Positions 26,252 to 36,406 of a stretch of 64,000 nt of DNA are shown in pieces. Positions within the stretch are counted from its first letter, which is position 1; each line of letters starts with the position of its first letter. A program made the position numbers and the translations under genes. Below the pieces are notes generated by a model. It did no database searches. It had not been told where the DNA came from and saw nothing but the letters and a program-made list of their open reading frames with translations. This stretch comes from Streptococcus mitis B6 (GTDB taxonomy: Bacteria; Bacillota; Bacilli; Lactobacillales; Streptococcaceae). Location of the stretch: positions 1,426,001-1,490,000 of the forward strand of contig NC_013853.1 of the NCBI RefSeq assembly GCF_000027165.1, in the 5' to 3' direction.

Positions 26252-27310
26252 TTATGATAAATCGTTTTTCAATAGTTGATAAAAATCTGCTAGAGATTTC
26301 AATTCCTTAGAAGCCTTCATATTAGCCTGATAGTCTTCCTTGTGACTTAGTAAGTGAGAAAGCTTCTCTTCCAAACTGTCCAAGGTCAAATCGCTTTCTT
26401 GAAGCTCTTCTGCATAGCCTTTTTTTACAAAGTAAGCTGCATTTTCAATCTGGTCTCCACGACTAGCTTCACGACCAAGCGGCACAATGACATGTAATTT
26501 TGCCATGGCCAAGAGCTCAAAAATCGTATTGGCGCCACCACGTGTCACAACAATATCAGCCAATTCCATCAAGGGTTGATAGAGATTGGTCACATAGTCA
26601 ACACGAAGGAGATTTTGACTCAACTCGTTCAGACTAGAATCTCCAGTTAGATTGATAATATTGTAGCGCTCGGTTAGTTCTTTCTTATGGTCTGTCACCA
26701 ATTGGTTAAAGACACGAGCGCCTGCAGAACCACCGACAAACAATACAGTTGGTAATTGGGGATTAAAGTGGGTTTGAATATCCACCAATTCATCGGGTTC
26801 TAGAGTTTTTTGATCTGAAACCTTTGTCACCGCTCCCACATGCTCAACCTTAGACAAACTTGAAGCTTGCTCAAAGGTTGAATACATCTTCGTCGCAAAT
26901 TTATAGGCGATTTTATTGGCCAAGCCCATAGATAGGTCAGATTCGTGAAGAAAGACAGGCACTCCTGACACACGCGCAGCGATAACAGGCGGTACTGAGA
27001 CAAAGCCTCCCTTTGAAAAAAGGGCCTGTGGACGAAGTCGCAACATGATAAAGAGAGATTGGACAATTCCCCAGCCAACTTTGAAGACATCCAGCATATT
27101 TTGCCAAGAGAAATAACGACGCAATTTTCCAGTCGCAATGGAATGGAAGGTAACATCTAGACCCGACTTGAGGATTTCTTGGTGTTCAATGCCACGCTTG
27201 TCTCCGATATAGTGGACTTCCCAGCCATCTTCGATGAACTTGGGCATTAACAAAAGGTTGAGGGTCACGTGTCCAACCGTCCCCCCACCTGTAAAGACAA
27301 TTTTTTTCAT
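26252..27310 (-). CDS. murG: UDP-GlcNAc:lipid I GlcNAc transferase
   Basis: This 352-aa GT-B glycosyltransferase makes lipid II from lipid I on the inner membrane face. The N-terminal loop reads [14 protein letters not shown], the streptococcal form of the usual GGTGGH. Further motifs are [27 protein letters not shown] and [15 protein letters not shown]. It starts 1 bp after the murD stop. Confidence 0.96.
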   Translation of the reverse strand: MKKIVFTGGGTVGHVTLNLLLMPKFIEDGWEVHYIGDKRGIEHQEILKSGLDVTFHSIATGKLRRYFSWQNMLDVFKVGWGIVQSLFIMLRLRPQALFSKGGFVSVPPVIAARVSGVPVFLHESDLSMGLANKIAYKFATKMYSTFEQASSLSKVEHVGAVTKVSDQKTLEPDELVDIQTHFNPQLPTVLFVGGSAGARVFNQLVTDHKKELTERYNIINLTGDSSLNELSQNLLRVDYVTNLYQPLMELADIVVTRGGANTIFELLAMAKLHVIVPLGREASRGDQIENAAYFVKKGYAEELQESDLTLDSLEEKLSHLLSHKEDYQANMKASKELKSLADFYQLLKNDLS

Positions 27311-27311
27311 A

Positions 27312-28664
27312 TTATTCCTTTAACTCCGCTACTGTGTCGATAAAGAGGTCGCCACGTACTTCAAAGTTAGCATACATATCCCAGCTGGCATTGGCAGGAC
27401 TGAGAAGAACCACGTCTCCTTGAGTCGCAAGTTCATAGGCTTTGCGGGTCGCATCTGCAATATCAGTCGCATCCACATATGCCACACCAGCCTTGTCTGC
27501 TGCCCGTTTAACACGTTCTGCAGACTGACCCAGGATGACCATCTTCTTGAGTCCAGTAATGTCTGGAACCAATTCGTCAAACTCATTGCCACGGTCCAAA
27601 CCACCTGCAATCAAAATGACCTTGCTGTTGTCAAATCCTGACAAGGCTTTTTGAGTTGCCAAGATATTGGTTGACTTGCTATCATTATAGAATTTGACAC
27701 CCTTGATTTCATCCACAAATTGGAGACGGTGTTTGACACCACCAAAGGCTGAAAGAGTTTCTTTGATGGTTTGGTTGTCTACACCACGAAGCTTGGCTAC
27801 CACAATCGTCGCAAGGGCATTTTCTACATTGTGGCTACCTGGAACTCCGATTTCATTCGCTGCCATGACCACTTCCCCACGGAAGTAGAGCTGACCATCT
27901 TCTAAATAAGCTCCATCAACCTTTTCCTGTGTTGAAAATGGTACAACTGTAGCTTGTGTTTTTCTTGCCAATTCTTTTGCCAAGTCTTGGTTAAAGTTCA
28001 AGACAAGGAAATCAGCCGCTGTCATCTTGTTCTGGATATTCCACTTGGCTGCTACATACTCTTCAAACGAGCCATGGTAGTCGATATGAGTTGGCATGAG
28101 GTTAGTAATAACCGCAATCTCAGGATGGAATTCTTGAACGCCCATCAATTGGAAAGAAGAAAGTTCCATGACAAGCGTATCCTTGTCTGTCGCAGTTTGG
28201 GCCACTTGACTAGCTGGATAGCCGATATTCCCTGATAAGAGACCATGTTGACCAGCAGCAGTCAAGACTTCTCCAATCATAGTCGTTGTAGTTGTTTTAC
28301 CATTGGAACCAGTAATACCAACAATCGGTGCTTCTGAAATCAAGTAAGCCAATTCCACCTCAGTCAAGACTGGAATTCCCTTGGCCAAAGCCTTTTCAAT
28401 CATAGGATTGCTGTAAGGGATACCTGGATTTTTTACCATGAGGGCAAACTCTTCATCCAAAAGTTCCAAAGGATGGCCACCTGTGATAACCTTGATTCCT
28501 TCCTCCAGCAAACTTTGGGCAGCTGGATTGTCCTCGAAAGGTTTTCCGTCATTTACTGTCACAATGGCACCTAGCTTGTCTAACAAACGAGCTGCAGATT
28601 CACCAGACTTGGCCAAACCTAAAACAAGGACTTTCTTATTTTTAAATTGATCTATTACTTTCAT
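27312..28664 (-). CDS. murD: UDP-MurNAc-L-Ala:D-Glu ligase
   Basis: The 450-aa ligase adds D-glutamate to the cell-wall precursor. It has [15 protein letters not shown] at the N terminus, the ATP loop [16 protein letters not shown] near residue 115, and KHRLQFV and NDSKSTN in the central/C-terminal domains. It is the first gene of murD-murG-divIB, and its promoter region includes TGGTAAAAT just upstream. Confidence 0.96.
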   Translation of the reverse strand: MKVIDQFKNKKVLVLGLAKSGESAARLLDKLGAIVTVNDGKPFEDNPAAQSLLEEGIKVITGGHPLELLDEEFALMVKNPGIPYSNPMIEKALAKGIPVLTEVELAYLISEAPIVGITGSNGKTTTTTMIGEVLTAAGQHGLLSGNIGYPASQVAQTATDKDTLVMELSSFQLMGVQEFHPEIAVITNLMPTHIDYHGSFEEYVAAKWNIQNKMTAADFLVLNFNQDLAKELARKTQATVVPFSTQEKVDGAYLEDGQLYFRGEVVMAANEIGVPGSHNVENALATIVVAKLRGVDNQTIKETLSAFGGVKHRLQFVDEIKGVKFYNDSKSTNILATQKALSGFDNSKVILIAGGLDRGNEFDELVPDITGLKKMVILGQSAERVKRAADKAGVAYVDATDIADATRKAYELATQGDVVLLSPANASWDMYANFEVRGDLFIDTVAELKE

Positions 28665-28713
28665 GTCTCGAACTCCATTTCTACTCTTACTATTTTACCA
28701 TTTTTATGGAAAT

Positions 28714-28745
28714 AAAAAAGCCACAAAGTGTGTTTGTGACTCTTT
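28714..28745 (-). terminator. Terminator of the DUF1430/ATPase operon
   Basis: CACAAA and TTTGTG arms around CACAC, followed on the minus strand by TTTTTTATTT. It lies between the BOX element and the murD promoter. Confidence 0.65.
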
Positions 28746-28755
28746 CTTCTAACTG

Positions 28756-28906
28756 ATACTCTTCGAAAATCTCTTCAAACCACGTCAGCTTCGCCTTGCC
28801 GTATATATGGTTACTGACTTCGTCAGTTTCATCTACAACCTCAAAGCAGTGCTTTGAGCAGCCTGCGGCTAGCTTCCTAGTTTGCTTTTTGATTTTCATT
28901 GAGTAT
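28756..28906. repeat. BOX element (A-B-C)
   Basis: The ends are ATACTCTTCGAAAATC and its complement GATTTTCATTGAGTAT. The middle includes AAACCACGTCAGC, the boxB hairpin with CTCAAAGCAGTGCTTTGAG, and CTGCGGCTAGCTTCCTAG. This is the classic pneumococcal BOX repeat, about 150 bp with one B module. It sits 13 bp after the ABC ATPase stop. Confidence 0.93.
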
Positions 28907-28919
28907 GAATCTCGCCATA

Positions 28920-29561
28920 TCATCTATGTGATAAATCGGTAACTCGAATAACTTGGTCCACTTGCTCCCAAATCAGAGGATTGTGGGTCGCAATAATAAT
29001 AGTTCGATTCGGATTTTTTAAAGATTCTAGGATAGAAAGTAATTCCTCAGAGTTTTTGGGGTCTAAGGAAGCGGTTGGTTCATCTGCGAGGATCAAAGGT
29101 GGATCCTTTAAAATTATCTTCGCTAATGCAACACGTTGTGCTTCTCCTCCTGATAATTCAAAGATAGGTTGCTTTAAATCTAAATAAGAGAGGTTAACAC
29201 GGTTTAGAGCTTGTTTCATCAAAGAGATTTTCTCTTTTTCTTTCAACTTTTTACCAACTAAACCCAGATTGAGATTCTCTTTGACGGTTTGACTTTCAAT
29301 CAAGCCAAAATCTTGAAATAGGTAACCTAAGTAATCTCTAAAGAAAACAGAAGGCTTGATGTCCTTAAGAGAGGTGCCATCATAGATGATTTGCCCTTTG
29401 TCATATGGCTCTAATCGTCCAATCATATTCAAAAGTGTTGTCTTACCACAGCCACTTGTACCGATTAAGGCATAAATTTTCCCACCTTCAAAATGAAGAT
29501 TCGTATCTGAAAATAGCTGACGGCTTCCAAACTTTTTAGATATATTCTTTAGTTCAATCAT
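28920..29561 (-). CDS. Bacteriocin-type ABC transporter ATPase
   Basis: The 213-aa ATPase has Walker A GTSGCGKTT, signature ELSGGEAQRVALAKIIL and Walker B LILADEPTASLD, of the LolD/MacB-like subfamily. It follows the DUF1430 membrane gene by 1 bp, so they form one operon. In lactococcin 972-type loci this pair gives export or immunity. Confidence 0.87.
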   Translation of the reverse strand: MIELKNISKKFGSRQLFSDTNLHFEGGKIYALIGTSGCGKTTLLNMIGRLEPYDKGQIIYDGTSLKDIKPSVFFRDYLGYLFQDFGLIESQTVKENLNLGLVGKKLKEKEKISLMKQALNRVNLSYLDLKQPIFELSGGEAQRVALAKIILKDPPLILADEPTASLDPKNSEELLSILESLKNPNRTIIIATHNPLIWEQVDQVIRVTDLSHR

Positions 29562-29562
29562 C

Positions 29563-31584
29563 CTATTTTCCTTTCATAATTGTCATAGAAACACGAGATT
29601 CTTTCTGCGCTTGACGGTAAAGCGTCAAAACTGCACTAGCTAGAAAGACTAATAAAGTGAGCAAGCCAATCACCAAGTCTCGACTGCTTAAAATAAAGAG
29701 ACTAGCACCAAATACAAAACTGGCAAATTGGCTAACCATATACTGAGCATGTGTTTCAAAAAATCGTAAACCTGAAATTCGTTTAATCAAGATATCTCGG
29801 CGGAATTGCTCGAAATATAGCAGATTGACAGAATAAAAGAGTAACAAGGAACTAGCTATCCCAACAATAGCTCCTAGGATTAAAGTTGCTGTTTCAGTTT
29901 GAACTTCATTATAACGAGTTAGATAAACACTTCTTCCTTCTTTAAGATAGGATACTTGCTCATAAATTCCAGCTTTCTTCAAGAGAGCTAGCCCACTCTC
30001 ATATCCTTTTATAAAGAGTTGTTTTCCAGCATTGATAGACCAAATAGATTTTGAAATGATACTATCACCTGTAGATGTTGGAGTAAATACAACTAAAATC
30101 GGATCGGTTAAGTACTGGATGGATACTGGACTTTCACCGTTATTATAAATAAATCGCTTTTCTCCAGTTGGAAGATAGCTAACAATCGCTCTCATTTCAT
30201 ACTCTAAAGGAGCACTTGCCTCCTCACCAGATTTTCCATAATAACTCAATTTTTCTTCAAAAACTTTCTTAAGTTCTGCTTCCTGTGAACGAAGAGATTC
30301 TGGTAATAAGAGTCCAAATTCCCCTTTTTGAAGATGAGCTAGTTTCTGTCTAGTCTCATCATTTACAGCCACATTTTCCTTATCCAAATAACTGGGACTA
30401 ACATAGAGCGTATTAGCATCTGGACTATAGGTATCCAGTGTCTCTCCCTGTTCATTTTTTCCTTGAGGATTTGCAAAATGAATGAGATTATCTTTTACAA
30501 ATAGAGCCTGTTCTTTTTCAACTGCTTCTTTGGAAAATTCATACCACTTATTCTGATTTTCTGTATCTTTTCCTCTATCACCTAAGCCAAAAGAAATTTG
30601 ATAATAGTCTGCTCTGTCCTGCCATGCTTGTTTTGAAATTTCAAGTTCTTTCAATCGTTGGTAAGACGTCAAACCTGTCTTAACAGCGTAGCCTACTGTA
30701 AAAACAGCAACCAACTGACACAATAGGGTTAAAGCCATCAAGCGTTTAAGGGGTAATCTTCCCTTAATAACGGGAACTAATGCTTTGTAACTCAAACTCA
30801 TTAGATAAAGGAGCATTAGTAAAATTGAAATCGCCAATAAAAACAACAGATAGAAACTAATCCCAAAACCATAGGTGGCTAACAAGATAGGATAAAACAA
30901 ACCTTGACTAAAAAGAACGACTCCCCCACCTAGGAAGGAAAGGAGGGCTGATAGAAGGAGCCATTTGATATCAGTAGATAAAGAATGCCCCATGATGGAT
31001 AAGAGAGTCTGACCAGAAAAGAGTTTTATACCTGCTGCTCTCATTTCCTTAATCCGAGTAATAATCACCAGAGCAAAGAAAGATAAGCCAAATATTGCTA
31101 AACTAATTAAAATAAGGGGAATTAGTAACATTCTAAAAGCAAGAGAATAGGGCGGCGTCTTTCGGTCAGCAATTGCTTTATAACCCAAATCTCCTAACTT
31201 ATCGGCTAGCTTTTCTTTCGTCAAGGAGCCTGATAAAAGGAGATAACTATTTAGCGGATCACTACGTTCACGACTTTCTTGACTAGCTTCTTGGAATTCT
31301 TTTGGTAAAGTTCCCTGACCATAAGTTGCATAAGCAAAGTGAGTCGTTCCATCCTTACTCGGCTCTACGATTCTTCTAGCTATTAAACTCTGTTCTGAGT
31401 TTGCAAACTTCTCCAATTCCTGTTCAAATACCTCACGCGTCGGTTCCTGAGTATCTTTTTTGACACGAAGTAAAGAGACGGAATCATAGCTTGCATATAA
31501 ATATTGTGGAGCACGTAAGACAATAATCCAAGCAAGGAAGAAGCTGAGAAAAAAAGTTGATAATAATATGAATAGTTTCTTCAT
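29563..31584 (-). CDS. Bacteriocin-associated integral membrane protein (DUF1430)
   Basis: The 673-aa protein has an N-terminal helix, an outside segment of about 125 residues, three to four helices (LLIPLILISLAIFGLSFFAL onward), more helices to about residue 310, a second large outside domain, and three helices at the C terminus. Length and layout match the 7-TM bacteriocin-associated family found next to lactococcin 972-like genes. AAGGAG precedes the ATG. No bacteriocin precursor is seen upstream, where IS1167 begins 350 bp away. Confidence 0.8.
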   Translation of the reverse strand: MKKLFILLSTFFLSFFLAWIIVLRAPQYLYASYDSVSLLRVKKDTQEPTREVFEQELEKFANSEQSLIARRIVEPSKDGTTHFAYATYGQGTLPKEFQEASQESRERSDPLNSYLLLSGSLTKEKLADKLGDLGYKAIADRKTPPYSLAFRMLLIPLILISLAIFGLSFFALVIITRIKEMRAAGIKLFSGQTLLSIMGHSLSTDIKWLLLSALLSFLGGGVVLFSQGLFYPILLATYGFGISFYLLFLLAISILLMLLYLMSLSYKALVPVIKGRLPLKRLMALTLLCQLVAVFTVGYAVKTGLTSYQRLKELEISKQAWQDRADYYQISFGLGDRGKDTENQNKWYEFSKEAVEKEQALFVKDNLIHFANPQGKNEQGETLDTYSPDANTLYVSPSYLDKENVAVNDETRQKLAHLQKGEFGLLLPESLRSQEAELKKVFEEKLSYYGKSGEEASAPLEYEMRAIVSYLPTGEKRFIYNNGESPVSIQYLTDPILVVFTPTSTGDSIISKSIWSINAGKQLFIKGYESGLALLKKAGIYEQVSYLKEGRSVYLTRYNEVQTETATLILGAIVGIASSLLLFYSVNLLYFEQFRRDILIKRISGLRFFETHAQYMVSQFASFVFGASLFILSSRDLVIGLLTLLVFLASAVLTLYRQAQKESRVSMTIMKGK

Positions 31585-31931
31585 AGTAGACTCCTTGTAT
31601 AAGAGAATAACTCTATAGAAAAAGATTTTATCTTTTATAAATTCTTAGAATTATTTGCTTAGTTTAATCCATTACACCCTGAGCACCAAGACAACAAATT
31701 TAATTCTTTCTTATTTTGAAATCGGTTTCTTATAACTTAAGTATATCACTTTCTATCTAATCTATCAACATATTTTACTAAGATATCATTAGTAATGAAG
31801 TTTTACAATTTCCTAAAAATAGATGACATTAGCGAATTTTATTCCAGTTTTCACCTTCATACTTTACAAGCAAAAGAAATGATGTTATAGTAAAAGGCAT
31901 TTCAAACTATTGTAAAATTTCTACAAAAAAA
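31585..31931 (-). promoter_or_regulatory. Intergenic region with promoter and ~150-nt leader of the DUF1430 operon
   Basis: Minus-strand TTGATA (31763-31768), a 17-bp spacer, then TATACT (31740-31745). The transcript would carry a leader of about 150 nt. The leader contains a TTG-started 12-codon frame ending SWCSGCNGLN (31659-31697), of unknown meaning. No lactococcin 972-like precursor is present. The rest is AT-rich without clear features. Confidence 0.55.
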
Positions 31932-33345
31932 GGCTCTATAATATTTGTAGTGGGTAAATCCCCTATAGGTATTATGGAGCCTATTTTGTTGTAGAAAAAA
32001 AGTCCCATAAGATCTATAATGAAAAGTGACCAAACAACTCATTAGAAAGATTCATATGGAACAATTACATTTTATCACAAAACTACTAGACATTAAAGAC
32101 CCTAATATCCAAATTATGGATGTTGTTAATAGGGATACCCACAAAGAAATCATCGCTAAACTAGATTGTGAGGCCCCATCTTGTCCTGATTGCGGAAGTC
32201 TAATGAAGAAATATGACTTTCAAAAACCGTCTAAGATCCCTTACCTCGAAACAACTGGTATGCCTACTAGAATTCTCCTTAAAAAACGCCGTTTTAAGTG
32301 CTATCAGTGCTCAAAAATGATGGTTGCTGAGACTCCTCTAGTAAAGAAAAATCATCAAATCCCTCGTATCATCAACCAAAAAATTGCTCAGAAGCTGATT
32401 GAAAAAACTTCCATGACCGATATTGCTCATCAGTTGTCTATTTCAACTTCAACTGTCATTCGAAAGCTCAATGACTTCCGTTTTAAGTATGATTTTTCTC
32501 ATCTTCCAGAGATTATATCTTGGGATGAGTACTCCTTTACAAAGGGAAAGATGAGTTTCATTGCACAAGATTTTGAAAAGCTCAATATCATCACTGTTCT
32601 TGAGGGCAGAACACAAGCTATCATCCGGAATCACTTCCTTCGCTACGATAGAGCCGTTCGTTGTCAGGTGAAAATCATTACTATGGATATGTTTAGTCCT
32701 TATTATGACTTGGCTAAACAGCTTTTTCCGTGTGCTAAAATCGTTCTAGATCGTTTCCATATTATCCAACATCTTAGCCGTGCTATGAGTCGTGTGCGTG
32801 TCCAAATCATGAATCAGTTTCATCGAAAATCCCATGAATATAAGGCTATCAAACGCTACTGGAAACTCATCCAACAAGATAGTCAGAAACTCAGCTATAA
32901 ACGTTTTTATCGCCCTACTTTTCGCATGCACTTGACGAATAAAGAAATTCTAGACAAGCTTTTGAGCTATTCAGAAGACTTGAAACACCACTACCATCTC
33001 TATCAACTTTTGCTTTTTCACTTTCAGAACAAGGAGTCTGAGAAATTCTTTGGACTCATTGAGAACAATCTGCAGCTAGTTCATCCTCTTTTTCAGACTG
33101 TTTTTAAAACCTTTCTAAAGGACAAAGAGAAAATTGTCAACGCCCTTCAACTACCCTATTCTAACGCCAAATTGGAAGCGACTAATAATCTCATCAAACT
33201 TATCAAACGAAAGGCCTTTGGATTTCGGAACTTTGAAAACTTCAAAAAACGGATTTTTATCGCTCTGAACATCAAAAAAGAAAGGACGAATTTTATCCTT
33301 TCTCGAGCTTAGCTGACTTCAACCCACTACAGTTGACAAAGAGCC
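31932..33345 (+). mobile_element. IS1167-type insertion sequence (ISL3 family), apparently complete
   Basis: The 1414-bp element has imperfect ends: GGCTCTATAATATTTGTAGT on the left and, reversed, GGCTCTTTGTCAACTGTAGT on the right. It is flanked by an exact 8-bp duplication CAAAAAAA (31924-31931 and 33346-33353), the target size of ISL3 elements. It holds one intact transposase. It has inserted in the T tract of the terminator of the DUF3165 gene. Confidence 0.9.
32026..33312 (+). CDS. ISL3-family transposase (IS1167)
   Basis: The 428-aa transposase is intact. The N-terminal zinc-finger region has CPDCGSLMKKY and CYQCSKM, a helix-turn-helix segment reads MTDIAHQLSISTSTVIRKL, and the DDE catalytic core includes IISWDEYSFTKG, IVLDRFHIIQHLSRA and SNAKLEATNNLIKLIKRKAF. 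The start is GTG 32026; ATG 32056 is an alternative. Intact frame and intact target duplication suggest a recent insertion. Confidence 0.92.
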   Translation: MTKQLIRKIHMEQLHFITKLLDIKDPNIQIMDVVNRDTHKEIIAKLDCEAPSCPDCGSLMKKYDFQKPSKIPYLETTGMPTRILLKKRRFKCYQCSKMMVAETPLVKKNHQIPRIINQKIAQKLIEKTSMTDIAHQLSISTSTVIRKLNDFRFKYDFSHLPEIISWDEYSFTKGKMSFIAQDFEKLNIITVLEGRTQAIIRNHFLRYDRAVRCQVKIITMDMFSPYYDLAKQLFPCAKIVLDRFHIIQHLSRAMSRVRVQIMNQFHRKSHEYKAIKRYWKLIQQDSQKLSYKRFYRPTFRMHLTNKEILDKLLSYSEDLKHHYHLYQLLLFHFQNKESEKFFGLIENNLQLVHPLFQTVFKTFLKDKEKIVNALQLPYSNAKLEATNNLIKLIKRKAFGFRNFENFKKRIFIALNIKKERTNFILSRA

Positions 33346-33349
33346 CAAA

Positions 33350-33377
33350 AAAAGAGAGCCAAAACTCTCTTTTATCT
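33350..33377. terminator. Bidirectional terminator beside IS1167
   Basis: AAAAGAGAG and CTCTCTTTT arms around CCAAAA. It ends the typA-DUF3165 transcripts, and its T tract (minus strand) is where IS1167 inserted. Confidence 0.8.
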
Positions 33378-33626
33378 TCTTTTACTTTTATGGACCGACA
33401 TGAGGGTAATATCTCGCAAGCTAAAGTATGCTAGGAAGAGCATGGCGATTGCGATAAAGAATTCTGTCGGTAGCTGAAAGATTTGCAGAACTGACAACAT
33501 CAGCAAAATCAAAAGTGCTACAAAAGCAAAGACGACAAGGACGATATTGACTGTCCCTTTAATGCTTTCTGGTGTCGCAAATACATAGAGTAGCAATAAG
33601 AGGATTCCTATGATTAAATAAACCAT
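33372..33626 (-). CDS. Small membrane protein, DUF3165-like
   Basis: The 84-aa protein has three hydrophobic segments (MVYLIIGILLLLLYVFA, VNIVLVVFAFVALLILLML, FFIAIAMLFLAYFSL) and a basic tail HKSKRR. It follows typA with a 19-bp gap, a conserved arrangement in mitis-group streptococci. Function unknown. Confidence 0.75.
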   Translation of the reverse strand: MVYLIIGILLLLLYVFATPESIKGTVNIVLVVFAFVALLILLMLSVLQIFQLPTEFFIAIAMLFLAYFSLRDITLMSVHKSKRR

Positions 33627-33645
33627 CTTTATCTCTTTCTAGCTC

Positions 33646-35487
33646 TTATTCAGCTGATTTTTTCTTCTTGTTAGCTTTCTCACGCTCTGCCTTGTTAAGG
33701 ATTTGTTTACGCAAACGGATAGACTCAGGCGTTACTTCCATGTACTCATCGTCGTTCAAGAACTCAAGAGACTCTTCAAGTGTCAAGATACGAGGAGTCT
33801 TAATAACAGCTGTTTGGTCCTTAGTAGCTGAACGGACGTTAGTCATTTGTTTTGCCTTAGTGATGTTAACTGTCAAGTCGTTTTCACGAGAGTTTTCACC
33901 GATGATCATTCCTTCGTAAACCTCAGTACCTGGGTTGACAAAGATTGTTCCACGTTCTTCGATAGACATGATTGAGTAAGTTGTAGCCTTCCCAGCATCG
34001 ATAGAAACAAGGGCACCACGGTGACGTCCACCAATTTCCCCTGGAATCAATGGCAAGTATTGGTCGAAGGTATGGTTCATGATACCGTAACCACGAGTCA
34101 TTGACAAGAACTCAGTTGAGTATCCAATCAAACCACGCGCTGGAACAAGGAAGACCAAACGAGTTTGACCATTACCAGTTGAAATCATATCTAACATTTC
34201 ACCCTTACGTTCAGAAAGGCTTTGGATAACAGATCCTTGGTATTCTTCTGGAGTGTCGATTTGAACACGTTCAAATGGCTCACATTTAACACCATCGATT
34301 TCTTTTACGATAACCTCTGGACGAGATACTTGAAGTTCATAACCCTCACGACGCATTGTTTCGATAAGGATTGACAAGTGCAATTCTCCACGTCCTGAAA
34401 CAGTCCATTTATCTGGTGAATCAGTTGGGTCAACACGAAGGGAAACGTCTGTTTGCAATTCTGCCTGCAAGCGTTCTTCCACCTTACGAGAAGTCACCCA
34501 TTTACCTTCTTTACCAGCAAATGGTGAGTTGTTGACCAAGAATGTCATTTGAAGAGTTGGCTCATCGATGTGTAGGATTGGAAGAGCTTCAATTGCATCT
34601 GTCGGAGTAATAGTTTCACCGACAAAGATATCTTCCATACCTGAAACGGCAATCAAGTCACCCGCTTTAGCTTCCTGGATTTCACGACGTTCCAAACCAA
34701 AGAAACCGAAGAGTTTTGTAACACGGAAGTTCTTCGTTGTACCATCTAGTTTAGAAAGGGTAACTTGGTCCCCAACCTTAACAGTACCACGGAAGACACG
34801 ACCGATACCGATACGTCCAACGAAGTCGTTGTAGTCCAAAAGTGACACTTGGAACTGCAAAGGCTCATCTGAGTTATCTACTGGAGCTGGGATGTGGTCA
34901 ATAATCGTGTCAAAGATTGGCGCCATAGTCGCTTCTTGGTCAGCTGGATCATCTGACAATGAAGAAGTTCCGTTGATTGCTGAAGCATACACTACTGGGA
35001 AATCAAGCTGGTCATCATCTGCACCAAGCTCGATGAAAAGTTCCAAGACTTCGTCCACTACTTCTGCTGGACGAGCTGATGGTTTATCGATTTTGTTAAC
35101 AACCACAATTGGGACAAGGTCTTGTTCCAATGCTTTTTTCAATACGAAACGAGTCTGTGGCATGGTTCCTTCGTAGGCATCTACGACCAAGACAACACCG
35201 TCAACCATTTTCATGATACGCTCAACTTCTCCACCGAAGTCCGCGTGTCCTGGGGTGTCCATGATGTTGATACGAGTTCCCTTGTAGGCAACGGCTGTAT
35301 TTTTAGCAAGGATGGTAATTCCACGCTCTTTTTCGATATCGTTTGAGTCCATAGCACGCTCAGCCAATTCAGTACGTGCATCAAGCGTTTCTGATTGTTT
35401 CAATAATTCGTCAACAAGGGTTGTTTTCCCGTGGTCAACGTGGGCGATAATCGCAATGTTACGGATATCTTCTCTTAATTTTGTCAT
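33646..35487 (-). CDS. typA: Ribosome-associated GTPase TypA/BipA
   Basis: The 613-aa translational GTPase has P-loop [31 protein letters not shown] and NKIDKP, then the EF-G-like domains and the BipA C-terminal domain ([20 protein letters not shown]). It acts in 50S assembly and stress or cold adaptation. The lysine-rich tail is typical. Confidence 0.97.
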   Translation of the reverse strand: MTKLREDIRNIAIIAHVDHGKTTLVDELLKQSETLDARTELAERAMDSNDIEKERGITILAKNTAVAYKGTRINIMDTPGHADFGGEVERIMKMVDGVVLVVDAYEGTMPQTRFVLKKALEQDLVPIVVVNKIDKPSARPAEVVDEVLELFIELGADDDQLDFPVVYASAINGTSSLSDDPADQEATMAPIFDTIIDHIPAPVDNSDEPLQFQVSLLDYNDFVGRIGIGRVFRGTVKVGDQVTLSKLDGTTKNFRVTKLFGFFGLERREIQEAKAGDLIAVSGMEDIFVGETITPTDAIEALPILHIDEPTLQMTFLVNNSPFAGKEGKWVTSRKVEERLQAELQTDVSLRVDPTDSPDKWTVSGRGELHLSILIETMRREGYELQVSRPEVIVKEIDGVKCEPFERVQIDTPEEYQGSVIQSLSERKGEMLDMISTGNGQTRLVFLVPARGLIGYSTEFLSMTRGYGIMNHTFDQYLPLIPGEIGGRHRGALVSIDAGKATTYSIMSIEERGTIFVNPGTEVYEGMIIGENSRENDLTVNITKAKQMTNVRSATKDQTAVIKTPRILTLEESLEFLNDDEYMEVTPESIRLRKQILNKAEREKANKKKKSAE

Positions 35488-35646
35488 GATTTCCTCTAAT
35501 ATTCAAAATTTATTTTCTAACTGAACGATTATACCATAATTTCAAGTAAATAACATAATTCAAGCAAGTGTAAATGTTTTCACTCTGCTTTTCTTTTCAC
35601 GTCAAGCCTTTTCAAAGCGAGCGACTTATGATAAGATAGGCACAGT

Positions 35647-36372
35647 ATGCGTTTAGATAATTTATTAGCCCAAGAAAAAATCAGCCGAAAGGCCATGAAA
35701 CAAGCCTTACTCAAAGGGGACATTCTCGTCGATAGTTGCCCAGCCCGCTCCCTAGCCCAAAATATCGATACAGGACTACAAGAACTCCTTTTTCAGGGCC
35801 GAATCATTCAAGGTTATGAGCACACCTACCTTATGCTTCATAAGCCTGCTGGTGTCGTTACAGCCAACAAAGACAAGAAACTTCCAACCGTCATGGACTT
35901 CCTTCCTCCTGACATCCAGTCTGATAAGCTCTATGCCGTCGGTCGACTGGACCGAGATACGACTGGTCTCCTCCTCGTGACCGATAACGGCCCTTTGGGC
36001 TTTCAACTCCTTCATCCTCAGTACCATGTCGATAAGACTTATCAAGTTGAGGTTAATGGACTTCTGACACCTGACCATATCCAAACCTTTCAAAAGGGAA
36101 TTGTCTTTTTAGATGGCACTGTTTGTAAAGCTGCAAGACTAGAGATTCTATCTGCAAGTCCTTCCCTCAGTCAAGCCTCTATCACCATTTCAGAAGGAAA
36201 ATTTCATCAGGTTAAGAAAATGTTTCTCTCTGTTGGTGTCAAGGTGACCTCCCTTAAACGTACCCATTTTGGACCTTGGAGCTTGGATGACAATCTTCAA
36301 GCAGGAGACTATCGACCCCTAAACTCAGAAGAGTTAACAAGCGTTCGTGAATTTCTCAGAAAAAGTGGTTAA
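35647..36372 (+). CDS. rsuA: 16S rRNA pseudouridine synthase (RsuA family)
   Basis: The 241-aa protein has an N-terminal S4 domain (RLDNLLAQEKISRKAMKQALLKGDI), then the catalytic motif AVGRLDRDTTGLLLVTDNG with the essential Asp, and KTYQVEVNG. It modifies U516 of 16S rRNA (E. coli numbering). A TGATAAGAT -10 lies only 9 nt before the ATG, so the leader would be very short. Confidence 0.92.
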   Translation: MRLDNLLAQEKISRKAMKQALLKGDILVDSCPARSLAQNIDTGLQELLFQGRIIQGYEHTYLMLHKPAGVVTANKDKKLPTVMDFLPPDIQSDKLYAVGRLDRDTTGLLLVTDNGPLGFQLLHPQYHVDKTYQVEVNGLLTPDHIQTFQKGIVFLDGTVCKAARLEILSASPSLSQASITISEGKFHQVKKMFLSVGVKVTSLKRTHFGPWSLDDNLQAGDYRPLNSEELTSVREFLRKSG

Positions 36373-36406
36373 AAAATGAGCTCGGAACATCCAAGCTCGT
36401 TTTCTT
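36372..36406. terminator. Bidirectional terminator between rsuA and rhodanese gene
   Basis: GAGCT and AAGCTC arms with A and T tracts, between convergent genes. Confidence 0.7.

Noticed and set aside
28690..28923. A 77-codon minus-strand frame between murD and the ABC ATPase
   Set aside because: It is the translation of the BOX element and its flanking terminator; no ribosome site and no protein-like conservation is expected.
33668..35524. Plus-strand frames of 70-94 codons opposite typA
   Set aside because: They are antisense shadows of a strongly conserved GTPase gene.
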